Shown here in pieces: positions 58,621 through 64,000 of a stretch of DNA of 64,000 nt. The notes below the pieces were generated by a model. The model ran no database searches and was not told the origin of the DNA. It saw nothing but the letters and a program-made list of their open reading frames with translations. The stretch is taken from assembly GCA_023678885.1 (NCBI GenBank), contig CM043012.1, positions 13,986,036 through 14,050,035 of the forward strand, given 5' to 3'. Numbering within the stretch: the stretch's first letter is position 1; each line of letters opens with the position of its first letter. This DNA is from Pogostemon cablin. Its lineage: Eukaryota; Streptophyta; Magnoliopsida; Lamiales; Lamiaceae. The translations under genes and the position numbers were made by a program.

Positions 58621-59100
58621 AGCATAAAGATCCCGAAATCATGTAATGCCATAACATTGAAGTTAGGAACGCATATGAAGTTCCAATAAAGCCAGTGGGC
58701 GAAAACAGAGACAGAGTGTCCCCGCTCGACCGTAGCTTGACCAAACCTTTTGTTCGAGCTAAGATCGAGCAACACGTCTTGGAATAGAGAATTGATGCTT
58801 TGTTTTCTAGTCCTTTGCTCGACCAATACTAACTAGCTCGACTAAACCAAACTGGTCGAGCAGTGGTCGAGCAACCCACTGTGGAGCAAAAAAGTCACTT
58901 TAAGTTTACAGAGCCCCCACTCGACGATTAAGTAGTTGCTCGACCAGATAGTAAGATCACAATCCATTTACAAGGACCTTGCTCGACCAGACCATTCTGG
59001 TTAAGATGAGATCAAGAAACACCTATCAACTCCTATTTCCGTACATAATGCTACACTTGTTGTTCAAAACACTCCAGTACCATCACATGAACAGAATATT
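58621..59100 (+). pseudogene. gag-pol linker of E with palindromic motifs
   Basis: Starts SIKIPKSCNAITLKLGTH, the family-typical linker start. gctcgacca / tggtcgagc motifs recur from 58715 to 58995. The stretch ctttaagtttacagag (58908 onward) resembles gtttaagtttacaaac inside the U3 cluster of the same element. Frame heavily broken. Confidence 0.75.
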
Positions 59101-60110
59101 TGGCTTAGAGTAGAAAAGAATTGGGAAAGAGCGAAGCGAATGAGAGCCGAGAAGGACAAGCTGAAGGAGGTTGAACGTGATGAGTGGGGAATCCCAAAGA
59201 CTAAGATACCTCACCCATTTCCTTTTAGGTTATTAAACAAGGGATTGGAAGAAAAGTTCACTAGATTTCACGATATCATGAACAAGATAAGCTTGAACAT
59301 TCCATTCTTCGAAGCAATCATAGAGAAGTCGTACTATGCCCGATTGCTAAAGGATATCATATTGAAGAAGAGGAGCTTGAACAAAGTGGAGACTTTTAAT
59401 CTATCTGAGAATTGAAGCTCAATCATTCAGAGGAATCTGCCAACAAAGTTGAAGGATCCGGGAAGTTTTGCAATTCTATGTGAGATTAGAAAAGGGTCAG
59501 CAAAACAAGTCTTGTGTGATCTTGGGGAAAGCATCAATTTGATGCATTTATCTATATTTAAATGGCTCAGTTTGGGGGAGTTAGCTCCCACAAGAGTTGC
59601 TCTATAATTGGCGGATAGGTCCATGACCTTTCCGAAAGGTGTCATTGAAGATGTACTTGTGAAAGTAGAGAAGATGGTCTTTCCTGTGGATTTCTAGTGT
59701 TGGAGATGGAAGATGACAAGGATAATATCCCTCTTATCTTGGGGAGACCTTTACTTGCTACTGTTGGAGCAATGATAGATGTACAAAAGGGGAAGCTTAA
59801 AATGCGAATGTATAAAGAATAGGTTATGTTCAACCTTGACAAAGCAATGAAGATGCCTATGGAGATATAATGCTATAGCATTGATATGGTGGAGGAGATT
59901 GTGAAGGAAGATATGTCCTTGATCTTTTCTAAGGATCCTTTGGAGACATGCTTGGCGGAGTCTCTTACTTTTCCTACTATAGAGCCAGATGAGCTCTCCA
60001 ATGAGGTATGTACTGAATTCTTTGAAAACTTATTTGCTTTGGGTGATGACAGGTATAAACCAAAAAGAACCAATATTGAAGAGGTCAAGTGGACTAGGCA
60101 GTATCTACTA
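59101..60110 (+). pseudogene. protease region of E
   Basis: RVEKNWERAKRMRAEKDKLK, EWGIPKTKIPHPFPFRLLNK, ISLNIPFFEAIIEKSYYARL, then active-site CDLGESIN at 59515-59538 (Ala to Glu after the Asp-Leu-Gly). IEDVLVKVEKMVFPVDF and a shifted ILGRPLLATVGAMIDVQKG follow, then EDMSLIFSKDPLETCLAESL to the RT linker. Stops at 59413 and 59607 among others. Confidence 0.85.
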
Positions 60111-61048
60111 TTGGATAGAGAGAGCGCATCGAAAGAAGAAAAGAAGGAGGAGTTGTAACCACTACCAGAACACTTGAAGTATGCTTATTTAGGTGACAAT
60201 GAAATATATCCAGTAATCGTATCTTCTTCTCTTACTGAGGATCAACTTGAAGAGTTGTTAGATGTGCTTAGGAAGTATAAGTCTGTTATTGGATGGTCTC
60301 TAGATAATCTAAAAGGTATTAATCCATCTTATTGAATACGTAAGATAAGGTTGCTAGATGAAGCTAAGGGTTGTATTCAGAATCAGCGGAGGGTTAATCT
60401 CGCGATTCAAGAAGTGATTAGGAAGCAAATCCTAACATGGTTAGACGCAGGAATTATATATCCAATTAGTGATAGTCCCCATGTGAGTCCATTGGATGTT
60501 GTAGCTAAAAAGGGGGGCATGACTATTGTGAAAACTGATGATGGAGAGACGTTAGCCACTAGGATTCCTACAGGATGGTGTGTATGTACAAATTACAGAA
60601 AACTGAATAAAATACATGCAAAGACCACTTCCCTCTTCCTTTCATGGATCAAATGTTAGATCGTCTAGCAGGGTATGATTTCTATTGCTTCTTGGGCGGG
60701 TACTCGGGTTATAATCAAATCATGATTGCACCTGAGGATCAAGAAAAGACTACCTTTAGTTGCCCTTATGGAACCTTTGCTTTTAGGAAGATGCCTTTTG
60801 GATTGTGTAATGCACCTGCTACTTTTCAAAGGTGCATGATGACCATATTTGATGGGTTGATAGAAAAGATCATGGAGGTGTTTATGGATGATTTTTTTGT
60901 GTTTGGCTCCTCCTTTGATATTTGTTTGTCTAACTTGTCTACTGTTTTGAAGAGATGTCAAGAAACTAATCTTGTCTTGAATTGGGAGAAGTGTCACTTC
61001 ATGGTGAGAGATGAGATTGTTTTAGGGCATCATATTTTGGTCAAATGA
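60111..61048 (+). pseudogene. reverse transcriptase of E
   Basis: PLPEHLKYAYLGDNEIYPVI, SDSPHVSPLDVVAKKGGMTI (60351-60659), one-base shift near 60610, then MDQMLDRLAGYDFYCFLGGY, APEDQEKTTFSCPYGTFAFR, and catalytic FMDDF at 60881-60895. Stops at 60156, 60333 and 61046. Nearly colinear with the RT of A. Confidence 0.92.
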
Positions 61049-61740
61049 TTGCAGGTTGATAGAGCCAAGGTGGTGGCTATTGAGAAGCTTCCGCCACCTA
61101 CTAATGAGAAAGGAGTACGGTCCTTCATTGGACATGCCGGATTCTATAAAAGATTTATCAAAGACTTCTCAAAATACTCCAAGCCTTTGTCTCACTTACT
61201 TGAAAAAGATGTACCCTTTAACTTTGATGAAGAATGTCTAATTGTTGTTCAGGTTTTGAAGGTGGCACTTATAATTGTGCATATCTTGATCACACCGGAT
61301 TGGACTCAACCATTTGTACTTTTGTGTGATGTAAGTGATCTAGCACTTGGAGTGGTGCTAGGGCAGTTGAGAGAGAAAATATTATGCGCCATCAATTACG
61401 TGAGTAAGACTTTTGATGCAGCACAAAAGAACTACACTGTTACCGAAAAGGATTTTCTAGCTGTGGTGTATGCATTCAATAAGTTTCGACAGTATTTGGT
61501 GGGAATGAAGACCACATATAGTATACACCGATCATTATACGATCCGGTACTTGATGGAAAAGAAGTAAGCAAAGCCAAGGATCATTAGATGGATCCTTCT
61601 TCTGCAAGAGTTTGATATGGAGATCCGAGATAAGAAAGCAATAGAGAATGTTTTAGCGGATCACCTGTCAAGGTTGGAGACAAGGGAACATTGTGATGAC
61701 TCTGTCAATACACAGAAGAGATGTTCCCTGATGAGAAGAT
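61049..61740 (+). pseudogene. RNase H of E
   Basis: Begins LQVDRAKVVAIEKLPPPTNE and passes through the RT connection to LLCDVSDLALGVVLGQLREK, NYTVTEKDFLAVVYAFNKFR. A small insertion/shift at about 61515 breaks the YTDH motif; LADHLSRLE is readable near 61655-61680 in another frame. The first catalytic Asp is kept. Confidence 0.88.
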
Positions 61741-62276
61741 TATGACAGTGTTTGCTGAATGAGCGGAGAAGGCTTGTGTAGTCGCTGCTCAGGGAATGGA
61801 TCCATGGTACACCGATTATGTCAATTACATTGCATCAGGTGAAATTCCTAAAGGTCTCAATGGTATCAAATTACCAAGTTTAAGAGAGATGTTGAGACTT
61901 TCATATGGTATGATCCGTTTGTGTACAAGATTTGTACGAATTCTATCATCCGTAGATGTGTGCCTGAGATGGAGATGGAGAGCGTGCTCGATTTTTGCCA
62001 TGCACAGCCTAACGGAGGGCACGTTGGAGCCCAAAAGACAGCATTGAAGGTACTTCAATATGCTTTATATTGGTCTACCTTGTTTAAAGATTGTGAATCC
62101 TATTTAGCGACATGCGATAGATGTCAAAGGATGGGAAACATAAGTAAAAATGATGCGATGCCACTTCAGCCAGCATTGTTGTAGAGATCTTCGATGTATG
62201 GGGAATCAATTTTTTGGGCCTTTTTCCCATCTAATGGATTTCTCTACATCTTTCTTGTTGTTGATTATGTTTCTAA
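61741..62276 (+). pseudogene. integrase of E, truncated
   Basis: PWYTDYVNYIASGEIPKGL, then (shifted) KICTNSIIRRCVPEMEMES, the zinc-binding HAQPNGGHVGAQKT...CESYLATCDRCQRMGN (61990-62140), and the start of the core near 62185-62270. Cut off by copia F at 62277 before the D,D-35-E motif is complete. Confidence 0.88.
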
Positions 62277-63664
62277 TGTTGGATTATATACTAAAAGTCT
62301 AGCTTTTTGTATGAACAATGTTATAACAATTAATTTGAAATGAGAATCATACAATCAAATGATTGCGTTTTATAATTTATTTATATGCACGATGCAATAG
62401 TCCACTTACTTTATACTGTAGATAATATGTTGTGCGACAACACGCGGAAGATCATATTATCGGTTTCCTTATAAAGTATAAACAGATGCTCACAACCGAG
62501 ATAGACGGGGACTCTTTATCGGGATGGTTGTAGTGTGGTTTGGTGTTAGCTTGTCTTGGCTGTAGAATCACATTAGTGCTCTTGTGTGTATTGAACAGGA
62601 CTGCTTGAGATCGTTCGACTTATACTGACTTATAGGAGAACTTGATCTAAGTTATTATGGAAGTTCGTGCTCTTAATCCCTATACAATAACCTCGACACG
62701 TAAGGCAGTATGTATTTCTTTGATTCATCAATGAGTGAGATTTATATGTAATTAAATCAACAAACTCGGTGAGTTGGGAAGTAATGCTGTCTCTATGGTG
62801 TGCTGTTGATTGTAGAAGGAATCCGTGTCCGTCATAGGTTGATGATGTCCCCTTGAGGAGCTCATAAGGATTATCATGTAAACCTGCAGGTTGAATTTAT
62901 TCCGGCATGATAATGAGGTTGAGTGGTACTACTCTTGGATGAGATATTAATTAATTGAGTTGTCAGTAACTTAAATTAATTAATGGACATTGTATATCTT
63001 AAACATGAGGAGACTAACGGGCTCATAATAAGAAGGAGCCCAAAACGTAATTTTGGGATTAGAAAGGCAGTCTAGTAATAATATTTTAGTGGAGTATATT
63101 ATTATTATTGGACTTAAGTATAAGCTTTGGGCTAAGCTTGAATACTTAAGCCTAATGGAGGCCCAACCCAATTTCTCCTCCTGGTCCCTGCTGTAGCCCA
63201 TGTATATAAGTCACCTCAGCTTATCTGGAACCCTAATCTTATTCATTATTCACGTGTGATGATGGTTGAGAGCAGATTGAGGAGGTCTCGTAGATCGTCG
63301 TCCACACGACGTCGAGATCAGACTTGGGACATACAGCAGAAGATCAGAAGGTAGTTTGCTGCTGCTGTTCGCCATCTTGCGAAATTTATATAAAATCGTA
63401 CAGTTCTCAGAATTCGATGATCAATATACTGATGGAAAGTCGTTGAAGAGAGGATAGTCTGAGCACAAAGATAATTCAATTTCGAAATCAGACGAGGAAG
63501 TTATGGCTATTCTCGTGGGACTGCATAGTCTGCCAGCGAGAATCCTTCATCTTCTACATACCCTGGTGAACGGTAATCGTTTCTATGATTTATTGCTTCC
63601 GCTGATATTAGAAACGCATGGATCCCTAACTAGTCACATTAATCAAACGATCCAAGCCCCAACA
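62277..63664 (+). repeat. 5' LTR of copia F
   Basis: TGTTGGATTATATAC...CCAAGCCCCAACA, 1388 bp, long for a copia LTR. TATATAA at 63203-63209, leader after it. Confidence 0.87.
63203..63209 (+). promoter_or_regulatory. TATA box of copia F
   Basis: tatataa in the context catgtatataagtcacc, about 460 bp from the LTR end. Confidence 0.7.
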
Positions 63665-63666
63665 AT

Positions 63667-63678
63667 TGGTATCAGAGC
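63667..63678 (+). other. primer binding site of copia F
   Basis: TGGTATCAGAGC, the canonical tRNA-iMet primer site of plant copia elements, 2 bases after the LTR. Confidence 0.95.
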
Positions 63679-64000
63679 TTCGGTTTCGTGGTGAAGCGTG
63701 ACACGTTAGGCTAGGGTTTATGTGGTTAGTTTTTTGAAATTAAGATCACATGTTTAGGGTTTTGGTTTTACTGATAAACCATGAATATCCCTATGTTATA
63801 TATACCCTGTATCATACCTATTTTTTCGATGGTTGAGTGAGAGAGGATTCGACGAAAACTGTTCGTCAATTTCACATGGAAGGAAGAAAAATGGGCAAAA
63901 ACAGATTCACGTTTTTGAGAGAAAAACCAGCACAGTGATATTACAGAGGCAATAACCGGAGTTTCAACCATCGGGTCAAGCTGAATTTTGGTCAGCACGT
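63679..64000 (+). other. 5' leader of copia F
   Basis: No supported gag ORF starts before the window end. The minus-strand frame at 63768-63998 has no family match and is probably chance. Confidence 0.6.

Larger units (their letters stand above)
41544..62276 (+). mobile_element. Athila element E, multiply interrupted
   Basis: 5' LTR, primer site, gag start (to 43860), insertion of D, gag continuation (57446 onward), linker, protease, RT, RNase H, start of integrase, then copia F at 62277. Pol closely resembles that of A. The target duplication of D (aggag) rejoins the gag sequence on both sides. Confidence 0.9.
62277..64000 (+). mobile_element. Ty1/copia element F, 5' part (runs off window)
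   Basis: 5' LTR followed by an intact initiator-Met primer site. Inserted in the integrase of E; left flank tctaa is the candidate duplication. The rest of the element lies beyond the window. Confidence 0.88.

Overview
The window is nuclear repeat DNA from a flowering plant, most likely a eudicot. It is AT-rich and has Stowaway-type MITEs, Ty1/copia elements and several large Ty3/gypsy elements of the Athila lineage. The Athila assignment rests on a tRNA-Asp-type primer site, an FMDD reverse transcriptase, and an ATHILA-domain ORF after pol. I see no intact host gene, tRNA, rRNA, CRISPR or bacterial feature. The only possible host coding sequence is a short membrane-protein-like fragment at 3873-4335.

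Layout. 1-5361: AT-rich intergenic DNA with MITEs, a (TA)53 microsatellite, the gene fragment and a C-rich/AT-rich repeat tract. 5362-17556: a minus-strand copia element (C1) with 412-413 bp LTRs and a perfect 5-bp target duplication (ataat), split by a plus-strand Athila element (A, about 6030-16407). A carries protease, RT, RNase H, integrase and an env-like ORF, all decayed. 17699-34561: a head-to-tail array on the minus strand of a pol-less, env-less Athila derivative (B), with three LTRs and three internal regions. One gag copy is split by a solo LTR with a GCACC duplication. 35759-39867: a Stowaway-like MITE split by a deleted copia (C2). 40014-41543: a truncated LTR (D') of a D-like family. 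41544-62276: Athila element E, itself interrupted by a MITE (42973-43244), by a near-complete 13.6 kb Athila element D (43861-57440, minus, TSD aggag), and by a copia (F) that starts at 62277 and runs off the window.

How the parts work together. A and E have closely similar pol genes. B shares A-like LTR, 5'-leader and 3'-UTR sequence but has no pol, so it could only have moved with enzymes supplied in trans. In A and D the env-like ORF looks like a separate transcription unit: second polypurine tract, then a U3-like palindrome cluster, leader, GT-AG intron, and env-like ORF. The same U3-type sequence recurs inside each element (gag-pol linker in A, B and E; after pol in A and D), with a sequence specific to each element. 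I consider this internal U3 echo plus spliced env leader the most interesting candidate system here. All coding regions are broken, so these are fossils. Many of the lesions look like C-to-T decay of methylated DNA.
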